This document shows, piece by piece, positions 38,693 through 48,468 of a stretch of 64,000 bases of DNA; within the stretch, counting starts at the first letter, position 1; each line of letters starts with the position of its first letter. This DNA comes from Burkholderiales bacterium. GTDB lineage: Bacteria; Pseudomonadota; Gammaproteobacteria; Burkholderiales; Burkholderiaceae_C. The stretch lies in NCBI GenBank assembly GCA_025350145.1, contig JANXYH010000087.1, forward strand, positions 1-64,000. The letters are read 5' to 3'. The notes beneath the pieces are model-generated. The model did not search any database. It was not told the DNA's origin and saw nothing but the letters and a program-made list of their open reading frames with translations. The position numbers and the translations under genes were made by a program.

Positions 38693-39418
38693 ATGCCGAC
38701 CGAAGCTGCCAGCGCCGCCGACGCCCGATTGCGTGGCGGCCGTTCGGCCGACATCCGCGCAACCCTGCAGGACGAGATCGAAAGCGGCCGCCTGCCGCCC
38801 GGCGCGGCGCTGGACGAGCGCGCCCTGGCGCTGCGCTTTGCGGTCTCGCGCACACCCGTGCGCGAGGCGCTGCAACTGCTGGCCGCGCGTGATCTGGTGC
38901 GGATCGCGCCACGCCAGGGGGTGACGGTGTCGCGGCTGTCTATCGCCAAGGTTCGGGCGATGCTGGAGTTCATCGCCGAGCTCGAGTCGGTCGCCGCCAA
39001 GCTTGCGGCGCGGCGCATCGACGACGCGCTGGCGCTGCAACTGGACACGGCCATGGCCGGCTGCCAGGCGGCGGCGGTCGGCGGCGGCGCGGCCGAGTAC
39101 AGCCTGGCCAACGCCGTCTTCCACGAGGCGATCTATGCCGGCAGCCGCAACGTCTACCTGGCCGCGCAGATCCGCCAGGCGCGGCAGATGCTGCAGCGCT
39201 ACCGGGTGCGCGACTTCCAGAACAAGCAGACCATCGCCAAGTCGCTGCAGGACCATTTGAAGATCGCCCGCGCCATCCAGGCCGGCGACGAGGCCGGCGC
39301 CGCCCAGGCGATGCAGTTGCATGTGCCGGTCGGCTCGACCGGCTTCTCCGAGTTCCTGGCGACCGTGCCGATGCACTTTTTTGAGGCCGACACCGCGGGG
39401 GACATGGCATGGCCATGA
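38693..39418 (+). CDS. GntR family (FadR/FCD) transcriptional regulator
   Basis: A 241-residue regulator with an N-terminal winged helix (about 18-85; PPGAALDERALALRFAVSRTPVREAL region) and a C-terminal FCD ligand-binding domain (FHEAIYAGSRN, QDHLKIARAI with its metal/ligand His residues). Such proteins usually sense a carboxylate or CoA ester and repress adjacent catabolic genes. The palindromes in 38539-38664 are probable operators. Its stop overlaps the Rieske gene. Confidence 0.92.
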   Translation: MPTEAASAADARLRGGRSADIRATLQDEIESGRLPPGAALDERALALRFAVSRTPVREALQLLAARDLVRIAPRQGVTVSRLSIAKVRAMLEFIAELESVAAKLAARRIDDALALQLDTAMAGCQAAAVGGGAAEYSLANAVFHEAIYAGSRNVYLAAQIRQARQMLQRYRVRDFQNKQTIAKSLQDHLKIARAIQAGDEAGAAQAMQLHVPVGSTGFSEFLATVPMHFFEADTAGDMAWP

Positions 39419-40659
39419 GCAGCGCAGACAACGACTTGCTGACCCGCGTCGAGAACGGCGCGGCGATGGGCGAAATGATCCGCCAGCACTATTGGCTTCC
39501 GGCCATTCCAGCGGCCCTGCTCGAAGCCGACGGCCGGCCCTACCGGGTGCGCCTGCTCGGCACCGACCTGGTGGCCTGGCGCGCCAGCGACGGCGCGGTC
39601 GGCATCCTCGACGAGCGCTGCCCGCACCGCGGCGCCTCGCTGGCACTGGCGCGCAACCAAGACAACGGCCTGCGCTGCCTCTACCACGGCTGGAAGCGCA
39701 ATGTCCGCGGTGATGTGGTCGAGGCCCCCAACCATGGCGGCGACCAGGCGACGTTCTGCGCCCACCTGCGCCTGAACCGCTACCACGCGGTCGAGCGAGG
39801 CGGCATCGTCTGGGCCTGGCTGGGCCGAGGCGACAACCCGCCGCGCTTTCCCGAGCTGCCCTTCGTTGACTTGCCCGCCGAGCGGCGCTCGGTCACCAGC
39901 GTTGAGGTGCCGACCAACTGGGTGCAGGCAGTCGAGGCCTCGATGGACTCCTCGCATGTCGGCGTGCTGCACGAGTCGACCAGCCAGATCGCCGCCGGCG
40001 GTGGCGGCGGCAACCAGCGGCTGCTGATGAACCAGGCGCTGGCGCCGAAGCTGGAGTTCGAAGACCGGCCCTACGGCTACCGCTACGCCGCGCTGCGGGC
40101 GATTGGCGATGGCCAGGTCTATGCCCGGGTCAACCACTTCGTGATGCCCTGGTACGGACTGATCTGCGCGCCCACTGCCGACGGCCCGAGCACGGCGTTC
40201 TTCAGCACCCCGGTCGACGACAGCCGTCACCGCGCCTGGTTCGTGCACTTCAACCCCGGCCGGCCACTCGGCATGACGGTGATGTCGGCCTCGCCCGACC
40301 TCTGGAACTTTCCGCCGCTGCCGCCCGGTCGGGCCGAAGACAACTGGGGCCAGAACCGCGACCTGATGCGGCGCGGCCACGCCACCGGCTTTCCCCAGCA
40401 CCTGGGCACCGAGGACTTCGCCATGTTCATCAGCCAGGGCGTGATCGCCGACCGCAGCACCGAGCAACTCTGCTCGGCCGACGGCGCGGTGCTGCGGGTG
40501 CGCCAGGCGCTGCTGCGCTCGGTGCGCGAATTCGTCGCCGGCAATGTGCCGACCCTGGCCGACAACCCGGCGCTGGACTACCGCAACATCCGCCCGGTCG
40601 GCGCGCTGCTGGCGCCGGGCGAGGATTGGCGCAACCTGGGCGGCGGCACGCCCGCCTGA
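39409..40659 (+). CDS. Rieske non-heme iron oxygenase, alpha subunit
   Basis: A 416-residue ring-hydroxylating or demethylating oxygenase. The Rieske [2Fe-2S] ligands are C71, H73, C90 and H93 (CPHRG, CLYHGW). The mononuclear iron site shows D180, H183 and H188 in EASMDSSHVGVLH. Size and lack of a beta subunit fit the phthalate 4,5-dioxygenase-like one-component group, which includes vanillate demethylase and KshA. No reductase or ferredoxin gene is adjacent. Start ATG at 39409; the ATG at 39415 (overlapping the gntR stop as ATGA) is equally possible. Confidence 0.9.
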   Translation: MAMSSADNDLLTRVENGAAMGEMIRQHYWLPAIPAALLEADGRPYRVRLLGTDLVAWRASDGAVGILDERCPHRGASLALARNQDNGLRCLYHGWKRNVRGDVVEAPNHGGDQATFCAHLRLNRYHAVERGGIVWAWLGRGDNPPRFPELPFVDLPAERRSVTSVEVPTNWVQAVEASMDSSHVGVLHESTSQIAAGGGGGNQRLLMNQALAPKLEFEDRPYGYRYAALRAIGDGQVYARVNHFVMPWYGLICAPTADGPSTAFFSTPVDDSRHRAWFVHFNPGRPLGMTVMSASPDLWNFPPLPPGRAEDNWGQNRDLMRRGHATGFPQHLGTEDFAMFISQGVIADRSTEQLCSADGAVLRVRQALLRSVREFVAGNVPTLADNPALDYRNIRPVGALLAPGEDWRNLGGGTPA

Positions 40660-40674
40660 ACCTACCCCACACCC

Positions 40675-41478
40675 ATGAGCACCGACCTGGTCACGTATGA
40701 ACTGGCCGGCGCAATCGCGCTGATCGGCCTGAACCGCGCTGACAAGCGCAACGCCATCAACGAGGCGATGATCGCCGCGCTGCGCAGTGCGGTGGTGCGC
40801 GCCCACGACGAGGCCGATGTCGGCATCCTGTTCGGCCACGGCGGCAACTTCAGCGCCGGGCTGGATCTGGGCGAGGCACTGGCCCGCGCCAGCGGCAAGA
40901 CCCCGCCGCCGCGCAAGCGCAAACGCCATGCCTGGCACGAGGTGTTCGACCAGATCGAGCGCGCACCGATCCCGTTCGTGGCGGCGCTGCACGGCGCGGT
41001 GGCTGGCGGCGGCTTCGAGCTGGCAATGGCTGCGCACTTGCGGGTCTGCGACGAGGGCGCCTTCTTCGGCCTGCCCGAGGGCCAGCGTGGCATCTTCGTC
41101 GGCGGCGGCGGCACGGTGCGCATCCAGCGCGTCGTCGGCACCACGGTGATGACCGACATGATGCTCACCGGCCGGCTGCTGTCGGCCGCCGAGGCAATGC
41201 AGGAGCATGTGGTGCGCTATGTCGTGCCGCCCGGCCAGGCGCTGGCCAAGGCACGCGAGTTGGCCACCCGCATCGCCCAGAACTCGGTCGACACCAACTG
41301 GATGATCGTCAACGTCCTGCCCAGGGTCCACGACCTGTCGCACGACGATGGCCTGTTCGTCGAGCAGCTCAACAACGCGGCGGCGCGGCCGCCCGAGGCC
41401 AGGCAGCGCCTGCAGGAGTTCATCGACGGCAAGGCGGCGGCGCTGGTGGCGCCAACAGCGGTCGAGCCCAAGGCCTGA
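40675..41478 (+). CDS. Enoyl-CoA hydratase/isomerase family protein
   Basis: A 267-residue crotonase. The oxyanion-hole motifs are FSAGLDLGEAL and HGAVAGGGFELAMA; the catalytic Glu region LPEGQRGIFVGGGG is present. It probably hydrates an enoyl-CoA in the pathway encoded around it. It starts 15 bases after the Rieske gene and ends 5 bases before the dehydrogenase gene. Confidence 0.92.
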   Translation: MSTDLVTYELAGAIALIGLNRADKRNAINEAMIAALRSAVVRAHDEADVGILFGHGGNFSAGLDLGEALARASGKTPPPRKRKRHAWHEVFDQIERAPIPFVAALHGAVAGGGFELAMAAHLRVCDEGAFFGLPEGQRGIFVGGGGTVRIQRVVGTTVMTDMMLTGRLLSAAEAMQEHVVRYVVPPGQALAKARELATRIAQNSVDTNWMIVNVLPRVHDLSHDDGLFVEQLNNAAARPPEARQRLQEFIDGKAAALVAPTAVEPKA

Positions 41479-41483
41479 CGGCG

Positions 41484-42836
41484 ATGTCTTCCAGCGACTG
41501 GTTTGCCGCGCCCAGCCAGGCCGAGCGCGACCGCGCCGCCGCCCATGCCCGGTCGGCCGAGGCCCAGGCCGGCCACATCCCGGACCTGCCGGCCGGCACC
41601 GGCGCGCGCCCGGTCGAGCGGGTGGCGGTCATTGGCGCCGGCACCATGGGCGGCGGGATCGCGATGGCGCTGGCCAACGCCGGCCTGGCCAGCACCCTGA
41701 TCGATGTCGATACGCCCAGCCTGGCGCGTGGCCTGGAGCGCATCCGCGCCAATTACGCCGTCAGCGTCGCGCGCGGCAAGCTCAGCCAGGCCCAGGTCGA
41801 GGCCCGGTTGGCGACGATCCAGGCCAGCACGGCGTTGGCCGATGCCGGCGCCGCTGACCTGGTGATCGAGGCGGTGTTCGAGGACCTGGCGCTGAAGCAG
41901 CGCCTGTTTGGCCAGATCGACAGGATCGCCCGCCCCGGCGCGATCCTGGCGACCAACACCTCGGGCCTGGACATCGACGCGATCGCGTCGGCCACCACCC
42001 GCCCGGCCGATGTCGTCGGGGCGCACTTCTTCAGCCCGGCCCAGGTGATGCGCCTGCTCGAGGTGGTGCGCAGCCGCGACACCGCGCCGGACGTGGTCCA
42101 GACGCTGATGGCGCTGGGGCCACGCCTGGGCAAGGTCGCGGTGCTGGCCAGGGTCTACCCCGGCTTCATCGGCAATGCGCTGTTCCGCCAGTACCACCGC
42201 GAGGCGCACTTCCTGATCGAGGATGGCGCCCTGCCGCACGAGGTCGACGCGGCGCTGACCGGCTTCGGCTACGCCATGGGCGTCTTCGCCGTCCACGACA
42301 TGGCCGGCAACGATGTCGGCTACCCGACCCGCAAGGCACAGACCGCGACCCGGGCCCAAAACCGGCGCTGGAGCGACCTGATCCTGAGCCTGGTCGAGCA
42401 GGGTCGGCTGGGCCAGAAAAGCGGCAAGGGCTGGTACCGATACGAGCCCGGCAGCCGCACGCCACAGCGCGATCCTGAACTCGAAGCCCTGGTCGTCGCC
42501 GAGTCGGCGCGTCTGGGCATCAGCCGCCAGGCCGTTGGCCGCCAGGAGATCCTCGAACGCTGCCTGTTTGGCATGGTCAACGAAGGTGCCCGGCTGTTGG
42601 AGCTGGGCATCGCCCAGCGCCCCGGCGACATCGACATCGTCTGCCTCAGCGGCTACGGCTTCCCGGCTGCGCAGGGCGGGCCGATGGCCATGGCCGACCG
42701 GATTGGCCTGGACCATGTCGCCGCCGCGGTGCAGCGGCTGCATGCCCGGCACGGCCTGTGGTGGCAGCCCGCGCCGCTGCTGTTGCAACTGGCGCGCCAG
42801 GGCAGCAGCTTTGCGCAATGGCAGGCGCGCCGCTGA
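41484..42836 (+). CDS. 3-hydroxyacyl-CoA dehydrogenase
   Basis: A 450-residue NAD-dependent dehydrogenase: a 45-residue N-terminal extension, a Rossmann domain (VAVIGAGTMGGGIAMALA), NTSGLDIDAIA and HFFSPAQVMRLLEVV motifs, then two C-terminal 3HCDH domains (about 225-320 and 345-450). It resembles the dehydrogenase half of FadB/PaaH-type enzymes without the hydratase, which is the preceding gene. It would oxidise the 3-hydroxyacyl-CoA made by the hydratase. livF converges 12 bases away. Confidence 0.93.
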   Translation: MSSSDWFAAPSQAERDRAAAHARSAEAQAGHIPDLPAGTGARPVERVAVIGAGTMGGGIAMALANAGLASTLIDVDTPSLARGLERIRANYAVSVARGKLSQAQVEARLATIQASTALADAGAADLVIEAVFEDLALKQRLFGQIDRIARPGAILATNTSGLDIDAIASATTRPADVVGAHFFSPAQVMRLLEVVRSRDTAPDVVQTLMALGPRLGKVAVLARVYPGFIGNALFRQYHREAHFLIEDGALPHEVDAALTGFGYAMGVFAVHDMAGNDVGYPTRKAQTATRAQNRRWSDLILSLVEQGRLGQKSGKGWYRYEPGSRTPQRDPELEALVVAESARLGISRQAVGRQEILERCLFGMVNEGARLLELGIAQRPGDIDIVCLSGYGFPAAQGGPMAMADRIGLDHVAAAVQRLHARHGLWWQPAPLLLQLARQGSSFAQWQARR

Positions 42837-42848
42837 GGCGGCCGCCGC

Positions 42849-43551
<703 letters not shown>

Positions 43552-43562
<11 letters not shown>

Positions 43563-44328
43563 GCGCCGCCCCCTGCGTGTCGACCTGGCCGAGGTAGACC
43601 GCCCGCACCTGCGGGTCGGCGGCGATCTGCTCTGGCGGCCCTTCGGTCAGCACCGCGCCGTTGACCAGCACCGTGATCCAGTTGGCGAAGCTGAAGACCA
43701 GGTCCATGTCGTGCTCGATCAGCAGCACCGAGACCTCGGCCGGCAGCGCCGCCACGGTGGCCAGGATGTCGCGCCGCTCGGCCGCCGGCACGCCCGCTGC
43801 GGGCTCGTCGAGCAGCAGCACCTGGGGTTTGAGGGCCACCGCCAGGCCGATCTCGAGCAGGCGGCGCTTGCCGTAGGGCAGCTCGCGGGTGGGCTGATCG
43901 GCGTGCTCGCTGAGGCGGAACTGGACCAGCAGGGCGTCGACTTCGGCGGCGACCTGGGCGTCGCTGCCGATTGGTTGCCACCAGCGTCGGGCGCTGTCGC
44001 GCCGGCTGGCCACGGCCAGCGCCAGGCTCTGGGTCGGGCTCAGGCTGGGGTAGAGCTGGTTGATCTGGAAGGTCCGCGCCAGGCCCAGCCCTACCCGGGC
44101 ATGCGGCGCCATGGCGGTGATGTCGCGGTCACCGAGCAGGACCCGGCCGGCGCTGGGCGCAAGCACCCCGGTGAGTTGGTTGATCAGGGTGGTCTTGCCG
44201 GCGCCATTCGGCCCGATCAGGGCGTGGCGGGCACCGCGGCGCAGGTTCAGGCTGACGTCGGCAGTGGCGGTGATGCCACCAAAGCGCTTGCTCAGGTGTT
44301 CAGTGCGCAGGATCACGGCCTGGTCCAT
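43552..44328 (-). CDS. livG: LivG-type ABC ATPase, second Liv system
   Basis: A 258-residue ABC ATPase with Walker A GPNGAGKTT, Walker B LLLDEPAAGV, H-loop LIEHD and the LivG end VRAVYLGQVDTQG. The signature is diverged (LPYGKRRLLEI), as usual for LivG. The start at 44328 touches the livM stop (TGATG). Confidence 0.93.
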
Positions 44329-45296
44329 CAGCGCCCCCTGCCAAACCAGCGCGCCGGGCGGAACAGCCGGTCCCGCCCGACCAACATCAGCAGCACCAGG
44401 AACAGGCCGATCCAGAAGGTCCAGTACTGGGCGGTAACGGCCGAAATCAGGTCGTGCAGCACCTTGAAGGCAATCGCCCCGACCAGACCGCCCCAGAGCC
44501 AGCCGGCGCCGCCTATCACCAGCGCCAGCATGACGTCGGCGCTGCGGTGGAACTCGAGCACGTCGAGCGAGGCAAAACCGGTGGTCTGGGCCAGCAGCGC
44601 ACCGGCCGCCCCGGCCAGCCCGGCGGCCAGGGTGTAGACCAGCGCCAGCCGGCCGTTGACGCTCAGGCCCATCGCCACCAGCCGCAATCGGTTGTCGCGC
44701 AGCGCCTGCATCGACATGCCGAGCGGCGAATGGACCATGCGGCGCAGCAGCACGAAGGCCACGAACAACACCGCCAGCGAATAGAACGAGGCCACGCGGG
44801 CGCCCAGGTCGAACTCGAAACGGCCGAGCAGCGGCGCCATCACCACGCCCTGTAGGCCGTCGGCGCCGCCGGTGAGGGTGTCGAACTTGTTGGCCAGCTC
44901 GAACAGCACCAGGGCCACGCCCATGGTCACCATCAACCGGGTCAGGTCGGTGCCGCGGACGATCATCGGGCTGGTGACGGCGCCCAGCAAGGCGCCCAGC
45001 AGGGTGCCCACCACCAGGCCAACCAATGGGTCGGGCATGACGTGCTTGGCAAACAGCGCCGCCCCGTAGGCGCCGACGCCGAAGAAGGCGGCATGGCCGA
45101 GCGAGACGATGCCGGCATAGCCCAGGATCAAATCCAGCGACAGCGCGAACAGCCCGAGGATGGCGACCTCGTTGATCAGCGCGGCGTGCTGCGCCAGCAG
45201 CAGTGGCGTGGCCCAGATCGCCGCCCACAGGGCCAGCTCCCAGGGCCGCCAGCGCGCCGGCGCACGCAGCGCGGCGGCCACCGCGCCTGCGCTCAC
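44328..45296 (-). CDS. livM: LivM-type ABC permease, second Liv system
   Basis: A 322-residue permease with the LivM motif GYAGIVSLGHAAFFGVGAYGA and about nine helices. It starts with GTG at 45296, overlapping livH (GTGA). Confidence 0.93.
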   Translation of the reverse strand: MSAGAVAAALRAPARWRPWELALWAAIWATPLLLAQHAALINEVAILGLFALSLDLILGYAGIVSLGHAAFFGVGAYGAALFAKHVMPDPLVGLVVGTLLGALLGAVTSPMIVRGTDLTRLMVTMGVALVLFELANKFDTLTGGADGLQGVVMAPLLGRFEFDLGARVASFYSLAVLFVAFVLLRRMVHSPLGMSMQALRDNRLRLVAMGLSVNGRLALVYTLAAGLAGAAGALLAQTTGFASLDVLEFHRSADVMLALVIGGAGWLWGGLVGAIAFKVLHDLISAVTAQYWTFWIGLFLVLLMLVGRDRLFRPARWFGRGR

Positions 45297-46165
45297 TTGC
45301 CGCCTCCACGGCTGAACAGGCCCTGCGGGCGCCAGAGCAGGATCGCGATCATCAGCACATAGACGATGAACGAGCCGAGCTTGGGCAGGTAGTACTTGCC
45401 CATCACGTCGGCAATCCCCAGCACCAGCGCCGCGACCAGCGGCCCGGTGATCGAGCTGGTGCCGCCGACCGCGCAGACGATCAAGAAATAAACCATGTAC
45501 TTGAAGGGAAAGCTCGGGTCCAGGCCGAACAGGTCGGCACCCAGCGCGCCGCCCAGGCCGGCCAGGCCAGAGCCAAAGGCAAAGGTCAGTAAAAACACCC
45601 GGTTGACCGGGATGCCCAGGCCGGCGGCCACGCGCGGGTCGTCGACTGCGGCGCGCAAACGGCTGCCGAAACGGGTGCCCGAGAGCACCGCCTGCAGCGC
45701 CAGGGCCAGCGCGATGCAGACCACGACCACGAACAACCGGTAGGCGCCCATGCCCAGGGTCAACAGGCCCGAGCCGAACTCGAAGCGCTGGCGCAGCGCC
45801 AGCGGCAGGGTGATGTTCTGCTGTGAACTGCCCATCAGGAAATCCACCGCCGCCACCGCCATGAAGGTCAGGCCGATGGAGAACAGCACCTGGTCCAGGT
45901 GCGGCTTGCTGTACATCGGCCGATAAATGCTGCGCTCAAGCAACGCGCCTGCTGCGGCGGTGACGACAAAGGCCGCCGGCAGGCAGGCCAGGAATGGCCA
46001 GCCGGCGCGCTGCATCAGCAGCACCAGGATGTAGCCGCCAGCCATGGCAAAGGCGCCATGGGCCAGGTTGATGAAGTTCATCAGCCCCATCGTCACCGCC
46101 AGCCCGAGCGAGAGCACGAACAGCAGCATGCCGTAGGCGATGCCGTCGAACAGCAGGGTCAGCAT
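45293..46165 (-). CDS. livH: LivH-type ABC permease, second Liv system
   Basis: A 290-residue permease with GLMNFINLAHGAFAMAGGY and the later GGTSSITGPLVAALVLG. It follows the receptor gene by 43 bases. Confidence 0.93.
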   Translation of the reverse strand: MLTLLFDGIAYGMLLFVLSLGLAVTMGLMNFINLAHGAFAMAGGYILVLLMQRAGWPFLACLPAAFVVTAAAGALLERSIYRPMYSKPHLDQVLFSIGLTFMAVAAVDFLMGSSQQNITLPLALRQRFEFGSGLLTLGMGAYRLFVVVVCIALALALQAVLSGTRFGSRLRAAVDDPRVAAGLGIPVNRVFLLTFAFGSGLAGLGGALGADLFGLDPSFPFKYMVYFLIVCAVGGTSSITGPLVAALVLGIADVMGKYYLPKLGSFIVYVLMIAILLWRPQGLFSRGGGK

Positions 46166-46208
46166 CGGCGGCGTCTGGCCTCGGGTCGCGCTGGTGAGAG
46201 GGCCAGGC

Positions 46209-47387
46209 TCACTTCAGTTTGCCGGGATCCTTGACCGCCTTGAGCGTGGCGAACTCGATGTTCCAGAGCTGGCCATTGACCTTCTCGACCTTGCGGATGT
46301 AGATGTCCTGGACGATCTCGCGGGTCTGGCCGTCGATCAGCACCTGGCCGCGCGGGCTTTCGAAGATCTGGCCCTTCATCGCGTCCAGCAGCGCCTGGCC
46401 ACCGGCACCCTTGCTGGTGTCCAGCGCCTTGTAGATCAGGCGCATGCCGTCGTAGCCGCCGACCGACATGAAGTTGGGGCGGAACTTGTTGGCCGCCATG
46501 AACGCCTCGACGTACTTCTTGTTGGCCGGGCTGTTGTGGGCGGCGGAGTAGTGGTGGGCGTTGACCACGCCCAGCGCGACGTCGCCGATGTCGTTCAACT
46601 GGTCGTCGTCGGTCACGTCGCCGGTGGTGATCAGCTTGATGCCGGACTTGTCCATGCCGCGTTCGGCGTACTGCTTCATGAACTGCGCGCCCTGGCCCGA
46701 GGGCAGGAACACGAACAGGGTGTCGGGCTTGGCATCGCGCGCCTTCTGCAGCACCGGGGCGAAGTCGGGGCTGCGCAGCGGGGTGCGCAGCTTCTCGATC
46801 ACCTGGCCGCCGTTGAGGGTGACGGCGTCGCCGAAATACTTCTCGGCGTCAAAGCCTGGTCCGAAATCGCTGACCAGGGTGACGACCTTCTTGCTGCCGT
46901 TCTTCGACGCCCATTCGCCCACCGCCTGGGTGTACTGCGGCACGGTGAAGCTGGTGCGCACGATGAACGGGCTGGCTTCGGTGATCGACGAGGTGCCGGC
47001 CGCCATCACCACCATCGGCGTCTTGCTTTGTGTGGCGATCGGAGCGGTGGCCAGGGCCAGCGGGGTCAGGCCGAAGCCGGCCAGGGCCACAACCTTGTCG
47101 TTGACCACCAGTTCCTGCGCCAGCCGGCGGGTGGTGTCGGCCACGCCCGCGTCATCCTTGATGATGACCTCGACCTTTTTGCCGCCGGCCTTGCTGCCGT
47201 TCTGCGCGACCCAGAGTTTGATTGCGGCGTCGATCTGCTTGCCGGTCGAGGCCGAGGGGCCGGTCATCGGCAGGATCACGCCGATCTTGACGCTGTCGGC
47301 CTGGGCCAGGGCGGCGCTGCCGCCCAGTGCCAGGGTCAGTCCGGCAGCAGCGCCCAACAGGTGGCGGCGGGGGAAGTGGGGGTTCAT
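46209..47387 (-). CDS. LivK-type receptor, second Liv system
   Basis: A 392-residue Peripla_BP_6 receptor with a signal peptide that carries twin arginines (NPHFPRRHLLGAAAG) and ends near ALAQA. The mature part starts DSVKIGVILPMTGPSAS. It is only distantly similar to the first receptor of the window, so a different ligand is likely. Start at 47387 is preceded by CGGAGTAAC. It follows the 2-hydroxyacid dehydrogenase gene by 58 bases. Confidence 0.92.
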   Translation of the reverse strand: MNPHFPRRHLLGAAAGLTLALGGSAALAQADSVKIGVILPMTGPSASTGKQIDAAIKLWVAQNGSKAGGKKVEVIIKDDAGVADTTRRLAQELVVNDKVVALAGFGLTPLALATAPIATQSKTPMVVMAAGTSSITEASPFIVRTSFTVPQYTQAVGEWASKNGSKKVVTLVSDFGPGFDAEKYFGDAVTLNGGQVIEKLRTPLRSPDFAPVLQKARDAKPDTLFVFLPSGQGAQFMKQYAERGMDKSGIKLITTGDVTDDDQLNDIGDVALGVVNAHHYSAAHNSPANKKYVEAFMAANKFRPNFMSVGGYDGMRLIYKALDTSKGAGGQALLDAMKGQIFESPRGQVLIDGQTREIVQDIYIRKVEKVNGQLWNIEFATLKAVKDPGKLK

Positions 47388-47445
47388 GGCGTTACTCCGT
47401 GGCAAATGTTGGAAATGGCGAAAACGGTGGAAATCGGACAGCGGT

Positions 47446-48468
47446 TCAGTCACCGGCCGCGGCCAGCACCTGGGGGTTCAGCGGGGTCAAGGGCCGGCCC
47501 GGCGTCGGTCCTAGGCCCAGCGCCGCGATCAGGTTGGTGGCGGCCAAATCGGCCATGGCGCGCCGGGTCGGCCCGCTGGCGCTGGCGATGTGCGGGGTCA
47601 GCACCACGTTGGGCAGGCCCAGCAGTTCGGGGTGAACCGCCGGTTCGCCTTCGAACACATCCAGACCGGCGGCGGCAATTGTCCGCTGCCGCAGCGCGGC
47701 GGCCAGCGCGGCGTCGTCGACCACGCCGCCACGGGCGATGTTGGTCAGGGTGGCGCCGGGCTTCATCAACGCCAGTTCGGCCGCAGCCACCATGTGGTGC
47801 GATGCCGGGCTGTAGGGCACGACGATCACCAAGTGGTCGGCCTGGCGCAGCAAATCGTCCTTGCTGACCCAGCGGGCGCCGAGCTGCTGCTCGACAGCGG
47901 GATCGAGCCGGCTGCGGTTGTGGTAGATCACCGGCATGCCAAAGCCGAGCGCAGCGCGCCGCGCAATCGCCTGCCCGATGCGGCCCATGCCGAGCACGCC
48001 CAGGGTCGTGCCATGCACGTCGGCGCCGGCAAAGAAGTCGTAGGACCAGTGGGTCCAGCGCCCGGCGCGCAGGTAGTGCTCGGCCTCGCTGATGCGCCGG
48101 GCGGTGGCCATCATCAGCGCGAAGCCGAAGTCGGCGGTGGTCTCGGTCAGCACATCGGGCGCATTCGTCACCAGCACCCCGCGCGCGGTGCAGGCATCGA
48201 GGTCGATGTTGTTGTAGCCCACCGCCATGCTGCAGACCGCACGCAGCTCGGGGCAGGCGTCGAGCAGCGCCGCGTCGACCCGCGGCGTGGCCGCCAGCAG
48301 CAGGCCGGCGCAGCCCTGCAGCCGCTCGGCCAGGGTCTGGGGCGTCCAGTCGATATGTCGATCAGCCGCACACGGCGCATCGAGGTCGAACACCGCTTGC
48401 AGTCTGGCCAGCACGGACTCGAACATCGGGATCGCCACCAGCACCCGGTGGGTTTGGCCGGCGGTCAT
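47446..48468 (-). CDS. D-2-hydroxyacid dehydrogenase (glycerate/glyoxylate reductase type)
   Basis: A 340-residue NAD(P)-dependent dehydrogenase. The nucleotide-binding motif is LGVLGMGRIGQAIARR, the catalytic Arg lies in TNIARGGVVDD, Glu in AAGLDVFEGEP and His in NVVLTPHIASAS. The group includes hydroxypyruvate/glyoxylate reductases. It overlaps the nhaD stop by four bases and precedes livKHMGF, so transport and reduction of a hydroxy or keto acid may be linked. Confidence 0.9.
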   Translation of the reverse strand: MTAGQTHRVLVAIPMFESVLARLQAVFDLDAPCAADRHIDWTPQTLAERLQGCAGLLLAATPRVDAALLDACPELRAVCSMAVGYNNIDLDACTARGVLVTNAPDVLTETTADFGFALMMATARRISEAEHYLRAGRWTHWSYDFFAGADVHGTTLGVLGMGRIGQAIARRAALGFGMPVIYHNRSRLDPAVEQQLGARWVSKDDLLRQADHLVIVVPYSPASHHMVAAAELALMKPGATLTNIARGGVVDDAALAAALRQRTIAAAGLDVFEGEPAVHPELLGLPNVVLTPHIASASGPTRRAMADLAATNLIAALGLGPTPGRPLTPLNPQVLAAAGD

